Shown: one piece after another, positions 26,647-35,402 of the stretch
How positions within the stretch are numbered: the stretch's first letter is position 1
Layout: the number at the start of each line of letters is the position of its first letter
Assembly (NCBI RefSeq): GCF_018390735.1
Contig: NZ_JAHBCL010000009.1
Span: 1 to 64,000 of the forward strand
Direction of reading: 5' to 3'
Source: Fusibacter paucivorans
GTDB lineage: Bacteria > Bacillota > Clostridia > Peptostreptococcales > Acidaminobacteraceae
DNA length: 64,000 bases
Translations under genes and position numbers: made by a program
The notes under the pieces: model-generated
Seen by the model: only the letters and a program-made list of their open reading frames with translations
What the model was told of the DNA's origin: nothing
Database searches by the model: none

Positions 26647-26663
26647 AAGCGAAACCCATATGA

Positions 26664-27155
26664 TTACAGATCATCTGCAATGTTTCGCTGCAAACCATTT
26701 CCCATGAATTGCTGCTGCGCTTCGGCCTGCTGTCTTTTCCTAATCTCAGCATTGTACGCGCCAGCAGAAATGGTTCCTTCAGAAAGCATTTTGCTCAATT
26801 CGTATTCAGAGTAATTCGACAAATCGGATGTATCATCTTCAGATGTTGTTCCCGTCACCGCAGATGTTGTTCCCGTCACCGCAGACGTGTCCATCGCCAT
26901 AGCCATCGAGACGCCTTTTGCACTCAGTTCAAGCAAGTCACCGTCTGACAGCACCGTCACAGTTGACGTCCCATCCACCGCTGTGCTTGCAATCGCTGCG
27001 TTTTCTTCTGATATTGCTGTTGATAGTGATTCTTTATCAACTGCCGTTTTGTCATCACTATTTTGCCCCGCTTCTGTGTTTCTTTCAAGTTCTGCATTCA
27101 TTTGATTTGCAGCTGTCGCCGAATTGAATTGATTAATCCCCGATAATGCTGTCAT
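26664..27155 (-). CDS. Hypothetical polar protein with short tandem repeat
   Basis: A 163-residue acidic, Ser/Thr/Ala-rich protein without signal peptide or membrane segment; I do not recognise its family. A seven-residue unit (SAVTGTT) is repeated twice through a perfect 21-base DNA duplication (about 26841-26882). The C-terminal 45 residues (YSEYELSKMLSEGTISAGAY then a basic helix) resemble a motif seen at the ends of small clostridial proteins of unknown role. The ATG at 27155 has GGAGG eight bases ahead. It has its own terminator. Confidence 0.65.
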   Translation of the reverse strand: MTALSGINQFNSATAANQMNAELERNTEAGQNSDDKTAVDKESLSTAISEENAAIASTAVDGTSTVTVLSDGDLLELSAKGVSMAMAMDTSAVTGTTSAVTGTTSEDDTSDLSNYSEYELSKMLSEGTISAGAYNAEIRKRQQAEAQQQFMGNGLQRNIADDL

Positions 27156-27218
27156 TATCAGCACCTCCTACTCATCATCAAGTTCTGTTCACGACCCCGC
27201 ACGCTATCACGTTTCAAT

Positions 27219-27260
27219 TAAAAAAAGGTGAGCACATTCTTTCTCTCTTGCGTTCACCTT
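27219..27260 (-). terminator. Terminator of the MFS transporter gene
   Basis: AAGGTGA (27225-27231) pairs with TTCACCTT (27253-27260); the minus-strand T-run comes from A at 27219-27226. Confidence 0.8.
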
Positions 27261-27312
27261 CATTATACACAAAATTTTCACCGCCAAACCATTGAGCCTC
27301 TATATTGCCTCA

Positions 27313-28536
27313 TTAGCGTGTATTTTGTCGCCCTTCCACATAACTGATCCCAGCCATGCCCAGCGTACCCACGACGGCAAAGGCACCAACCAGCCACCAA
27401 ACACTATAAATATCCGTGTAATCGATGTATCGGCCAATGACTGCCGTTCCCAAGATCGCACCAATGGAAAAACTTAAATTCGTCACGGCATTAAAGCGTG
27501 CTCTAAAATTTTGTGGTGTATGATTGGTAATATAAACGCCAAAATTGACGGCATTAATAATCTCACCAAGCGTCCAAATGACTGTTGAAAGATAAAAAAG
27601 CGGCAAATATCGAATCAAGCCAATCATGCCAAATCCCAACACATAGGTCAAACCGCTGAAAGCCATATTGGTTATCGGCCTGAATTGCTGAGAAAAACGC
27701 GTCGCCGCAATAGTGAGGAGAATAACCGTAATCGCATTTAAGCTCATCAGCGATCCAAAAATAGGCGCGCCGCTTTCACCATAGAGCGCCTCCATCATGA
27801 GCGGCAGCGAAAAACCGGTCTGTACATAACTCGCACTGAAAAAGATATTAAATACCAAAAATACCAGGAGCAGTGGTCGTTTTATCAAGACTGTAAAAAT
27901 ATTGCCTTCCTCGTGCTTTTCAGCTTCTGAATGGGCAATTGTCTCCTTCTCATCCGGCATGGATTCAGAAACCAGTCGACTAACCAGAACGACGGCGACA
28001 AACGATGTAATCGCATCACCCAAAAAAATCATAAACAACATATGGTTAAAGAGAAACCCCGCAACAATTGGTCCAAGTGCCACGCCAATATTAATCCCCA
28101 AATAAGAAAGCGAAAAGCCGCGCTGGCGATCTTCCGGCGGCAGGACATCCGCTAGAATGGCGCCAATAATCGGGCGAACAGCGCCATTAAAAAAAGCGGA
28201 TGCCATAATAAGACCAATCATCACGGGTTGATCATACACAAATGTACAAATAAACAGCGAAATACCTGCCAACGCCTGTGCAACTAAATACGTTCGCTTG
28301 CGTCCCCAGTGATCGGCCGCCTTTCCGCCAATGAAGCTCCCTGGAATCGCAACAAGTGTTGTCATCATGACAATGGTACCGGTATAGGTGATACTATAGT
28401 TAAACTGCGACGTTAGAAAAAATGTCAGAAAAGGTCTGACAAAATCACCAAAGCGATTGATAATCTGCGCGATAAAAATCACATAAACCGCTTGAGGGAG
28501 CCCTCTATAGGTGTCAAAGCGCTTCAATATCCCCAT
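27313..28536 (-). CDS. MFS transporter (drug-efflux type)
   Basis: A 407-residue membrane protein with 12 hydrophobic segments. The loop between helices 2 and 3 has GGKAADHWGRKRTYL, the major facilitator signature of proton-driven exporters. A hydrophilic stretch rich in Glu and His splits the halves near residue 195. The substrate is unknown. CAAGGGGTG precedes the start. It has its own terminator and no regulator beside it. Confidence 0.87.
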   Translation of the reverse strand: MGILKRFDTYRGLPQAVYVIFIAQIINRFGDFVRPFLTFFLTSQFNYSITYTGTIVMMTTLVAIPGSFIGGKAADHWGRKRTYLVAQALAGISLFICTFVYDQPVMIGLIMASAFFNGAVRPIIGAILADVLPPEDRQRGFSLSYLGINIGVALGPIVAGFLFNHMLFMIFLGDAITSFVAVVLVSRLVSESMPDEKETIAHSEAEKHEEGNIFTVLIKRPLLLVFLVFNIFFSASYVQTGFSLPLMMEALYGESGAPIFGSLMSLNAITVILLTIAATRFSQQFRPITNMAFSGLTYVLGFGMIGLIRYLPLFYLSTVIWTLGEIINAVNFGVYITNHTPQNFRARFNAVTNLSFSIGAILGTAVIGRYIDYTDIYSVWWLVGAFAVVGTLGMAGISYVEGRQNTR

Positions 28537-28655
28537 TTCATCACCCCTTGAAAATAATATAGTAATACCTTACCATCAGGGTTATGAGAAGTCACGTAGA
28601 ATCACTTTGATCGGATATTAAGTTAACGTCACATTTAGCGGATACCGGACTGTCT

Positions 28656-29084
28656 TCAACTAGCGGAAAAGCGCTTCCCGAATTCAGAACAATTCGCTTC
28701 GCCTATATTGTCGGGTTCGCCATTGATCATCAGTCCCGTTTCAAATAGTTTTGCCCCAATGTGTTCGACATCTTCTTCCCAAACACGCATCCATTCGCCA
28801 TCACCCCAGCCATATGAGCCAAATAGTGCCACTTTTTTACCGCTGAGCTTTGCTTTGACCGATTCATAGAAAGGTTCAAACTCTGTTTCTTCCAGTACCT
28901 CATCCCCCATTGACGGACAACCGAGGGCAATGTGTTCATATGATTCCAGTGCTATTGAGGCATCTTCCGAAATATTGACAACAACGGGTTCTGCGCCGGC
29001 TTCACGAACCCCCTTTGCTATAGCATCGGCCATTAATGCCGTATTTCCCGTGCCGGACCAGTAAAGTATTGCAATCTTTTCCAT
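28656..29084 (-). CDS. Flavodoxin
   Basis: A 142-residue FMN electron carrier that can replace ferredoxin when iron is scarce. The phosphate loop reads WSGTGNTALMAD (residues 9-20), and aromatic residues for the isoalloxazine ring lie in GSYGWGDGEWM. It starts 13 bases after the DUF3793 gene and shares its promoter, which carries a Fur-like box, supporting an iron-starvation role. Confidence 0.93.
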   Translation of the reverse strand: MEKIAILYWSGTGNTALMADAIAKGVREAGAEPVVVNISEDASIALESYEHIALGCPSMGDEVLEETEFEPFYESVKAKLSGKKVALFGSYGWGDGEWMRVWEEDVEHIGAKLFETGLMINGEPDNIGEANCSEFGKRFSAS

Positions 29085-29097
29085 CTTACACTCCTTG

Positions 29098-29646
29098 TTA
29101 TGCTGATTTAATAATTTCAGTCAACTTCGTGCCATGCTGCAAATGTCGCAACAATTCATCACGAACAGCGGTAAAAGTATTGAAGCGCTGTTTTGCATCG
29201 TCGACATCACCATATACTTTCCAATAACCACAATATTTACAGTGCTTTCCCTTATGCTCAATAAAGCCTCTCACATCTGTCATTGGATAGCCAAGAAAAA
29301 CGCCTACTTCATGCGGGAAATCTGTTTCTTTCCTCATGCGATGTTTTAAAATGGTTAGCTTTTCTGTGACTGAATGATCATTTGTATAGCCCCTTGATGC
29401 TAAAAAAGCGGACACTTCAGCATCTGCCAATACCATTTCAAGTCGCTTTTCATCATAGACGAGCGTTAGCGTTCGCTTTGAGCAAGACCGCATTTTCAGC
29501 ATTTTAATCCCCCGCGACAGCAATGTTTCAGTTAATTCGCAGTCATCATCAGTCGTATTATCAGTTTCGTGAAGGATTAGATTGGACGGCTTCAGACCAT
29601 AGAGCGTCGGTGCACAATAATAAGCTAAAAGAAAATCGATCTGCAA
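29098..29646 (-). CDS. DUF3793 family protein
   Basis: A 183-residue member of DUF3793, a family often found next to flavodoxin in clostridia; its function is unknown. Typical parts are the start FLLAYYCAPTLYGLKPSNLI, FPHEVGVFLGYP and the Cys pair in KHCKYCGYWKVY. The most likely start is TTG at 29646, five bases behind GGAGG; the longer frame begins with a TTG inside the promoter and cannot be translated from that transcript. ATG at 29658 is an alternative with no good ribosome site. Confidence 0.83.
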   Translation of the reverse strand: MQIDFLLAYYCAPTLYGLKPSNLILHETDNTTDDDCELTETLLSRGIKMLKMRSCSKRTLTLVYDEKRLEMVLADAEVSAFLASRGYTNDHSVTEKLTILKHRMRKETDFPHEVGVFLGYPMTDVRGFIEHKGKHCKYCGYWKVYGDVDDAKQRFNTFTAVRDELLRHLQHGTKLTEIIKSA

Positions 29647-29661
29647 GAGCACCTCCATCAA

Positions 29662-29718
29662 TTGAGAATTATTTTCATTTACAAGATAAATGATAATTCT
29701 TCTCAATTACTTTGTCAA
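29662..29718 (-). promoter_or_regulatory. Promoter with Fur-like box before DUF3793-flavodoxin
   Basis: On the minus strand TTGACA (29718-29713), spacer 17, TATCAT (29695-29690). Across the -10 box and the start lies a large inverted repeat with 20-base arms (29662-29681 and 29687-29706) matching at 17 positions, built from TGAGAATTATTTTCATTTA-like sequence. Each arm alone resembles the Fur box GATAATGATAATCATTATC. Confidence 0.75.
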
Positions 29719-29840
29719 TCCCTTACTGTTATTTTTTCAACAATAAATAACACCGTTTCGATGAATTTCGACGCCATCAAATTTCGCCAATGACGCTTAA
29801 CCGTTGAAACATCTCAAAAAGCATCATCTTCTTAATTTCA

Positions 29841-29880
29841 AAAAAGTCGACATTCACCCAATGGGATCATGCCGACTTTT
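29841..29880 (-). terminator. Terminator of the DMT transporter gene
   Basis: AAAAGTCG and CGACTTTT arms with added CAT/ATG pairs, then T on the minus strand. Confidence 0.8.
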
Positions 29881-29925
29881 CATTTCACTAAAATTCATTT
29901 TTATGCTGTGCAGGTAACTGCAAGT

Positions 29926-30873
29926 TTATGAAATCGCTTTTACTTCTTCAACAGCAGAAGCGTTTTTAACATCTTTATAGTTTAGATAACTGGCGCCAAC
30001 GATGATGATAATCCCCACTGTGCTTAACAAATCTGGGTAAGTCCCCCATATGAACAATGCCAAAACGGCACTGAAAATAATATTGGCATAGGCATAGATC
30101 GACACTTCAGATGCCTTCGCATGATGGTAGGCACTCGTTAAAAACACTTGCCCACCCATTGCACTGAGTCCTGTCATGAGCAGAAAGATAAATTCACGAA
30201 GCGTAAGCCACTTAAAGTCCAAAATAGTTGGAATAAGCATCGCAACCGTTGAAAAAAAAGAAAAGAAAAATACCACTGTTGCCGGTTCCTCGTAAGTTCG
30301 AAGTTTACTGACAAAGGCATAGGCCATCCCTGCAAAAATTGAGGAAAGAAACACGACGAGTGTCGGGATCAGCACTTCTGGAGCCGACGGCTTTGAAACA
30401 ATGATCACGCCTGCCAGTGCTATGATCATATAGATGACTTGCGAAGATCGAATTTTCTCTTTCAAAAGAAAGACGGCAAAAATCAATACCCAGAACTGTG
30501 AGAGCTTCTGAATAGTACTTGCCGTTGCAACATCCATACGCTCAAGTGCATAGAACATCGTGACGACGCCGCCAATACCACAAACACTCCTTCCAATAAG
30601 GAAAGGTAGACTTTTCAAGCTTCCCAGGGGCCTAACCTTATTTTTACGGACAATATAATAGGCAAAAAAAATTGAAAAGAAGTTTCGGAAAAAAACCTTT
30701 TCAAATATTGGCACATCGTTTCCTGCCAGTTTTACTGAAATACTCATAAGCGCGAAGAAAAATGCCGAAATGAGCATGTATATAATCGCACGTACTTTTT
30801 CTTTTTCCCCATTGTCGTCTTTTTTCATATCTGTTTCAATCTCTGAAACCATTTTCATCTGATTTTTCATCAT
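29926..30873 (-). CDS. EamA/DMT family transporter
   Basis: A 315-residue membrane protein with ten predicted helices arranged as two EamA repeats after a charged 30-residue cytosolic start. The family exports or imports small metabolites such as amino acids; the substrate is unknown. GAAAGG lies before the ATG. A hairpin separates it from the GntR regulator gene upstream, which may partly read through. Confidence 0.85.
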   Translation of the reverse strand: MMKNQMKMVSEIETDMKKDDNGEKEKVRAIIYMLISAFFFALMSISVKLAGNDVPIFEKVFFRNFFSIFFAYYIVRKNKVRPLGSLKSLPFLIGRSVCGIGGVVTMFYALERMDVATASTIQKLSQFWVLIFAVFLLKEKIRSSQVIYMIIALAGVIIVSKPSAPEVLIPTLVVFLSSIFAGMAYAFVSKLRTYEEPATVVFFFSFFSTVAMLIPTILDFKWLTLREFIFLLMTGLSAMGGQVFLTSAYHHAKASEVSIYAYANIIFSAVLALFIWGTYPDLLSTVGIIIIVGASYLNYKDVKNASAVEEVKAIS

Positions 30874-30916
30874 AAATGCCTTTCTACTTCGATCGCGTCA
30901 TCAAAAAAATATGGAA

Positions 30917-30941
30917 CGCCCCGTTAAAAGCAAACGGGGCG
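30917..30941 (-). terminator. Hairpin between gntR-type and DMT genes
   Basis: CGCCCCGTT (30917-30925) and AACGGGGCG (30933-30941) form a strong stem. On the minus strand the following sequence TTCCATATTTTTTT is only partly T-rich, so termination may be incomplete. Confidence 0.6.
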
Positions 30942-30945
30942 ATTC

Positions 30946-31593
30946 TTATTTGAAAATATACTCAAGTTTACTGTGGTGATTTGTCACTTCCGTCGCTGCA
31001 AGTTCTGCATTGCGCGATTTAATGGCATCTAAAATCCGACCATGTTCATCTAAAGTCGCTTGAATGCGACCTTCGCGATTTAATGACTGATATCTGGATA
31101 TTCTCAATAAATCTTGAAAGTGCTTTAAAATCGATTCTAGCTGCGGACTGTTTAATGTTTGATAGATCGTTTCGTGAAAAGAAGTATTCAGATCGAAGAC
31201 CTTATCCACGTCCGCCTTCTTCGTATAAAATGCCATCAGATCATAAATATCTTCCAGCTTTTCGACATCATCTGACGACATTCTATCAATTGCAAATCGA
31301 ATCGCAACATCTTCAATACTCTGCCGCATTGCACATAAATCTTTAACGTCCTGATCTGAAATGCCGACAACCACAGCTCCTCGATTGGGAATACTGTCAA
31401 TCAGCCCCTCTAGCTCTAATTGCTTTAGCGCTTCTCTAACCGGCGTCCTACTGATGTCCATCTCTTTCGCGATCTTGATCTCATTGAGCTTGTAACCCTT
31501 GGGATATAGACCATTGACGATATCATTCCTCAACTTTTGAAAAACGACATCTGAAAGAGAGCGCCCTTTTGCCTTTTCCGAATAGATGCTCAT
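30946..31593 (-). CDS. GntR family (FadR/FCD type) transcriptional regulator
   Basis: A 215-residue repressor with a winged helix (about residues 10-75; MDISRTPVREALKQLELEGL) and an all-helical FCD ligand-binding domain (85-210) with Asp/His residues that usually hold a metal (SFHETIY, EHGRILDAI). The start MSIYSEKAK has GAAAGGA before it. The next gene is a DMT transporter, which may be its target. Confidence 0.9.
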   Translation of the reverse strand: MSIYSEKAKGRSLSDVVFQKLRNDIVNGLYPKGYKLNEIKIAKEMDISRTPVREALKQLELEGLIDSIPNRGAVVVGISDQDVKDLCAMRQSIEDVAIRFAIDRMSSDDVEKLEDIYDLMAFYTKKADVDKVFDLNTSFHETIYQTLNSPQLESILKHFQDLLRISRYQSLNREGRIQATLDEHGRILDAIKSRNAELAATEVTNHHSKLEYIFK

Positions 31594-31740
31594 TGCACGT
31601 ATCCTTTCATGTGAAAACGATTTGAGGCACCATCGCCTCATTTAATTGTATTTTTTCAAACACATTATTTCACATTGTTCGGGATTTTACAATGCCTAAT
31701 TTTAAGTTGTATGCCTTTTTACTTTAAAATATTCACCTTT

Positions 31741-32592
31741 TTAAGAAATTCGATACTTTTTGCGAAAAGCAGTCGGCGTCATCTGATTATAATGCTTAAA
31801 AAAACGGCTGAAATAATTACTGTCTCTGAGTCCTGTTTGAAAGGCAATTTCCCCGACACTGAGCTCAGTTGTCAGCAACAACTGCCGCGCCTTAGCAATT
31901 CGCACTTGATTCAAAAAATCTATGGGCGTATAGTGCATAACACCCTTAAATAATCTCGAATAGTGAATCGCACTAACCTTTGTCATCTCTGCCAAAATAT
32001 CCAGTGTAATGCGCTCCTGATAACGAAAAGTCATCAATGACACCGTAGGCTTTAACTGACTCAACGTATGCTTGTAAGTTTTATAGGCACCCTGATCGGG
32101 ATACTTTGTCTTGACCTGTCTGAGCAATTCAACGAGCATCAGTCGGGTTGCGCTTTCTACGGCTTCGACATTGCCGGCTCGCCATCCCGCTTCAACGGTC
32201 ATTAAAAAGGGCAACGCCCGCGTGCTGAGTACCGGATCCCTTTTCAGAAAATAACGACGCTGATGAAACATATGATTTAAAAATTTCTGCTGTATATCGG
32301 CTAGATTATCCGTCAGCGAAAACAAATCAATTTGATACAGCACAAAACTTACAGATGCTGTTATCCGCTCTGCACTATGCACCTCATTCGGATTGACGAC
32401 GACAATATCGCCAGATTTGACGTGAACGGTTTCGTCAATAATCGTAAGCATCATCTCGCCTTCAAGCATGCGATAAAATTCCATCTGATGATGCCAGTGC
32501 GGCAAAAAAAGAATACCGGGCAACTCATTGGTCACTTGTTCAATTTTGATTGAAGCGTATCTCAGCTTACCTTCAATACTTATTTCGTACAA
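31741..32592 (-). CDS. AraC family transcriptional regulator
   Basis: A 283-residue regulator. An N-terminal cupin (about 10-110; LPHWHHQMEFYRMLEGEM, NPNEVHSAE) senses a small ligand, and the C-terminal 100 residues have two helix-turn-helix units ending in GLRDSNYFSRFFKHYNQMTP. I prefer TTG at 32592, six bases behind GGAG; the in-frame TTG at 32604 overlaps that site. The ribosome site lies in the loop of a 12-base-pair perfect inverted repeat. A DMT exporter gene follows upstream on the same strand. Confidence 0.87.
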   Translation of the reverse strand: MYEISIEGKLRYASIKIEQVTNELPGILFLPHWHHQMEFYRMLEGEMMLTIIDETVHVKSGDIVVVNPNEVHSAERITASVSFVLYQIDLFSLTDNLADIQQKFLNHMFHQRRYFLKRDPVLSTRALPFLMTVEAGWRAGNVEAVESATRLMLVELLRQVKTKYPDQGAYKTYKHTLSQLKPTVSLMTFRYQERITLDILAEMTKVSAIHYSRLFKGVMHYTPIDFLNQVRIAKARQLLLTTELSVGEIAFQTGLRDSNYFSRFFKHYNQMTPTAFRKKYRIS

Positions 32593-32621
32593 ATCAATCT
32601 CCAAATGCTATTGATTTGTAC
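32587..32621 (-). promoter_or_regulatory. Perfect inverted repeat enclosing the araC-type ribosome site
   Basis: Arms GTACAAATCAAT (32587-32598) and ATTGATTTGTAC (32610-32621) are perfect complements with an 11-base loop. In the mRNA, GGAG falls in the loop and the TTG start in the stem, so it could mask translation; it could also be the AraC protein's own operator. Confidence 0.6.
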
Positions 32622-32676
32622 ATCATATCACAACCCGCAGCGTCTTGCTACTCAAAATTGAAAAAGGTTTTCATTC

Positions 32677-33600
32677 TCAAACACCTTCACTTCGATTAAC
32701 GATCATAATCCCAATGGCAATCAACAACAGCGCAATCCATACGGCAGTCGTATCGAATATCCCGGCTTCTGCCAATAAAATATCTGAAAAAATGACACCA
32801 AAAATCGGCGTTGTAAAACCGAAGACTGCGACGCTAGAAACGGGATATGCCTTGAGCAGCAGGCTCCAAATCACATAGGCAATTGCGGAGACGCCGCTCA
32901 AATAGCCTAAAACCCCAATACTCTGCGCCGTCTGTAAGGTTACTGTACCGCCGAAGATATTACCGGCGGCAAGCATAACGATGCCACCAACAATAAATTG
33001 ATAAGTCGCCAGCAATACAGGGCTTGAAGTTTTGCCAAACCGTTTCATGAGATTCGTTGAGATCGCATAAGAAATCGTCGCCATAAAAACCAAGCCCTCT
33101 CCTAACCAGTGCATCCCTGTGAGCATATTGAAATCATGCAAATGAACCCATAATATGCCAAAGAAGCCCAGCAAACAGCCGATCACTTTTGGTGCTGTCA
33201 ATTTTTCATTGTGAAAAACCAGTGATGAAATCATCACGGCGACAAAGACATTGCCTCCTGCGATAATAGAGGCCCCCGTTCCGGAAGTTTTTGAAACACC
33301 AATGTAAAAAAAAGTATATTGCAGCACGGTTTGAAAAAGGCTGATCCATAAAATCGGCTGCCAGTCCTGTCGTTTTGGCAAACCTATTTTGCGAACCGTC
33401 ATCACCCATAACAATGCACCTGCCAAAACAAACCTGAGCCCGGCATAATAAATATACTGCCACACACTGCCGTCTGTCATGCCCGAAAGCGCATATCCCC
33501 ATTTCACAACGGGGAATGCACTCCCCCAAAGCGCACAGCAAAAGGATGCCAATACTGCCAAGATCCCCATGCGCTTTATCTCTGCTCTTTTGGAAGCCAT
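32677..33600 (-). CDS. EamA/DMT family transporter
   Basis: A 307-residue membrane protein with ten helices in two EamA repeats (WGSAFPVVKWGY near the start, PIFGVIFSDILLAE in the second repeat). GGAGG lies six bases before the ATG. It is ten bases behind a GNAT acetyltransferase gene, so the pair is probably one operon; acetylation and export of an amino-acid-like compound would fit, but this is inference. Confidence 0.86.
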   Translation of the reverse strand: MASKRAEIKRMGILAVLASFCCALWGSAFPVVKWGYALSGMTDGSVWQYIYYAGLRFVLAGALLWVMTVRKIGLPKRQDWQPILWISLFQTVLQYTFFYIGVSKTSGTGASIIAGGNVFVAVMISSLVFHNEKLTAPKVIGCLLGFFGILWVHLHDFNMLTGMHWLGEGLVFMATISYAISTNLMKRFGKTSSPVLLATYQFIVGGIVMLAAGNIFGGTVTLQTAQSIGVLGYLSGVSAIAYVIWSLLLKAYPVSSVAVFGFTTPIFGVIFSDILLAEAGIFDTTAVWIALLLIAIGIMIVNRSEGV

Positions 33601-33610
33601 TTACATCCTC

Positions 33611-34096
33611 CTAGACAATCAACTGAAGATTATCAATGCCCAAATAGGTTCCAAATTTATAGCCTGCACCTTCAATGCGTCCACAATGCTTAAATCCAAA
33701 ATCCAAGTGAAATCGAATACTCCCCTCATTCGATGATGTAATGACAGAAACAATGGTGTGAATGGCTTCACACTGTCTTGCATATGCAATCACATGTGCC
33801 ATAAGCTTTTTCCCAATACCGGTTCCCCGCAGAGTCTTCGTCACATAGATGGAGAGTTCGACCGTCGCCGCAAAAGCCTGATGCTCTCTATATCTGGAAA
33901 GTGCCGCAAATCCAACTGCCTTACCACCCTCATCATAGACAAAAATCTTGTGATAATCCTGATGCGCCTGATACCACGCCTGCATAACGGCATCTGTCTT
34001 CGGTTCAATATCAAAGACCACCGTGGTATTGAGAATAGCCTCATTGTAAATTTCCTTAATTGCCGGCAGATCACTTGCCATCACTTCTCTAATCAT
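33611..34096 (-). CDS. GNAT acetyltransferase, phosphinothricin/methionine-sulfoximine type
   Basis: A 161-residue acetyl-CoA-dependent N-acetyltransferase. The core motif RGTGIGKKLMAHVI binds acetyl-CoA; the start IREVMASDLPAIKEIYNEAI and the end GFKHCGRIEGAGYKFGTYL are typical of the PAT/Bar-like group that acetylates glutamate analogues. ATG at 34096 follows GGAGG by six bases. Its stop lies ten bases before a DMT transporter gene on the same strand. Confidence 0.85.
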   Translation of the reverse strand: MIREVMASDLPAIKEIYNEAILNTTVVFDIEPKTDAVMQAWYQAHQDYHKIFVYDEGGKAVGFAALSRYREHQAFAATVELSIYVTKTLRGTGIGKKLMAHVIAYARQCEAIHTIVSVITSSNEGSIRFHLDFGFKHCGRIEGAGYKFGTYLGIDNLQLIV

Positions 34097-34368
34097 CACT
34101 TTCCTCCTGTTGCTTGCGAAATTGCATCATTCAAACTTAAATCCTTTTACGGCAATAGGCACTATTTTCCCAGTACGATCATTCAACTTCATCGTTGTGA
34201 AGGATCAACGAAAGGAATGATACAATATTTGCATGTCATATATTATGCATAAATACTATAACCCGTCCAAACTGTCACTGTCATTTGACAAGGACTATTT
34301 TTGAACATATTATTAGTATATATTTATATTAATTGATGAGAAAAAGAAAGTACAGCAACCATTTTCTA

Positions 34369-34401
34369 TCATTTGTTATAAATAATATTTATAATAAATG
34401 A
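34369..34401 (+). promoter_or_regulatory. 33-base near-perfect palindrome upstream of the lysR-type gene
   Basis: Arms beginning TCATTT and ending AAATGA around a TTATAAATA/TATTTATAA core; only one internal pair and the centre mismatch. It lies 51-83 bases before the LysR start, where such regulators bind for autoregulation. The rest of the 34097-34451 gap is AT-rich with no clear hexamers. Confidence 0.55.
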
Positions 34402-34451
34402 TTCCTTACTGACCACGACCTTTCATTTCATTTGAAGACAGGAGCCATAAG

Positions 34452-35402
34452 ATGACATTACAGCAATGCCGCTACGTTGTCGCCATTTCTGAACATAAGA
34501 CCATTAACCGTGCAGCAAAGGCACTATTCGTTACACAGCCAACCATTTCAAAAGCGATTAGTGAATTGGAGCTCGAGTTGGGAATTCACATCCTCAACCG
34601 GAACAATAAAGGCATTACATTCACCGAAGCCGGACGCGACGTCCTTTTCTACGCCAGTATGCTGCTGGAACAGGCTTCCGCCATGTCTGCCCATTTCAAA
34701 GCGAAGCAAACACGTCAATTGCTTCAATTCAGCATTACTTCTCAGCACTATACTTTTGCCGTGGAAGCACTTGCAATTCTAGTGAAACGATTAGCAGCGC
34801 CGCAGTACTACGAAATCAATTTTCGTGAAGATAAGAGTACCACTGTTATTACCGACGTTGCAGACGGCATCAGCGAGCTCGGCATTATCGCTTTAACCGA
34901 CAATAACCGCCTGTTTCTCGAACGGATCATGAAACGCAAAGCACTTTCATTTCATGCACTCGGCAGCACCATACAGCACGTTTATCTAAATGCCAAGCAC
35001 CCGCTTGCAAAACAGTGCACCATTACGCTCGAAGCGTTAAAGCCTTACACGCGCTATACCTATAAAAAAGATGATCTTCCTCAAACTTTTACAGAAGAGG
35101 GCAATCATCTTAAATATGCCGAAAAAATTGTTTACTTAAATGATCGTGCCACCATGGATAAACTGTTGGCAGAAACCGACGGCTACAATATCGGCACAGG
35201 CTGCCTCGCCAGAGATCCTTATCAGCATCAGCTGCGCGTCATCCCACTCTTTGACGGCTGCGAGATGACCATCGGCTATGTAACACGTCGCGATGTGTCA
35301 TTGCCGAATTATCTGTCCAATTATGTGAATGCACTTCAAGCAGCTGTTATTGAATCACTCCCAAGTGATATTACTCCGGTTGATACTGATTTAAAAAACT
35401 GA
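34452..35402 (+). CDS. LysR family transcriptional regulator
   Basis: A 316-residue regulator with an N-terminal winged helix (residues 1-60; NRAAKALFVTQPTISKAISE) and a periplasmic-binding-like effector domain (about 90-300). GGAG lies seven bases before the ATG. Its last 32 bases overlap the end of the convergent phosphatase gene. A large palindrome in its promoter suggests autoregulation. Its target genes are not evident; a GNAT-DMT pair is divergent to it. Confidence 0.9.
   Translation: MTLQQCRYVVAISEHKTINRAAKALFVTQPTISKAISELELELGIHILNRNNKGITFTEAGRDVLFYASMLLEQASAMSAHFKAKQTRQLLQFSITSQHYTFAVEALAILVKRLAAPQYYEINFREDKSTTVITDVADGISELGIIALTDNNRLFLERIMKRKALSFHALGSTIQHVYLNAKHPLAKQCTITLEALKPYTRYTYKKDDLPQTFTEEGNHLKYAEKIVYLNDRATMDKLLAETDGYNIGTGCLARDPYQHQLRVIPLFDGCEMTIGYVTRRDVSLPNYLSNYVNALQAAVIESLPSDITPVDTDLKN

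Noticed and set aside
33758-34252. 164-codon plus-strand frame opposite the GNAT gene
   Set aside because: Antisense to a clear acetyltransferase and without start signals; composition is typical of a shadow frame.
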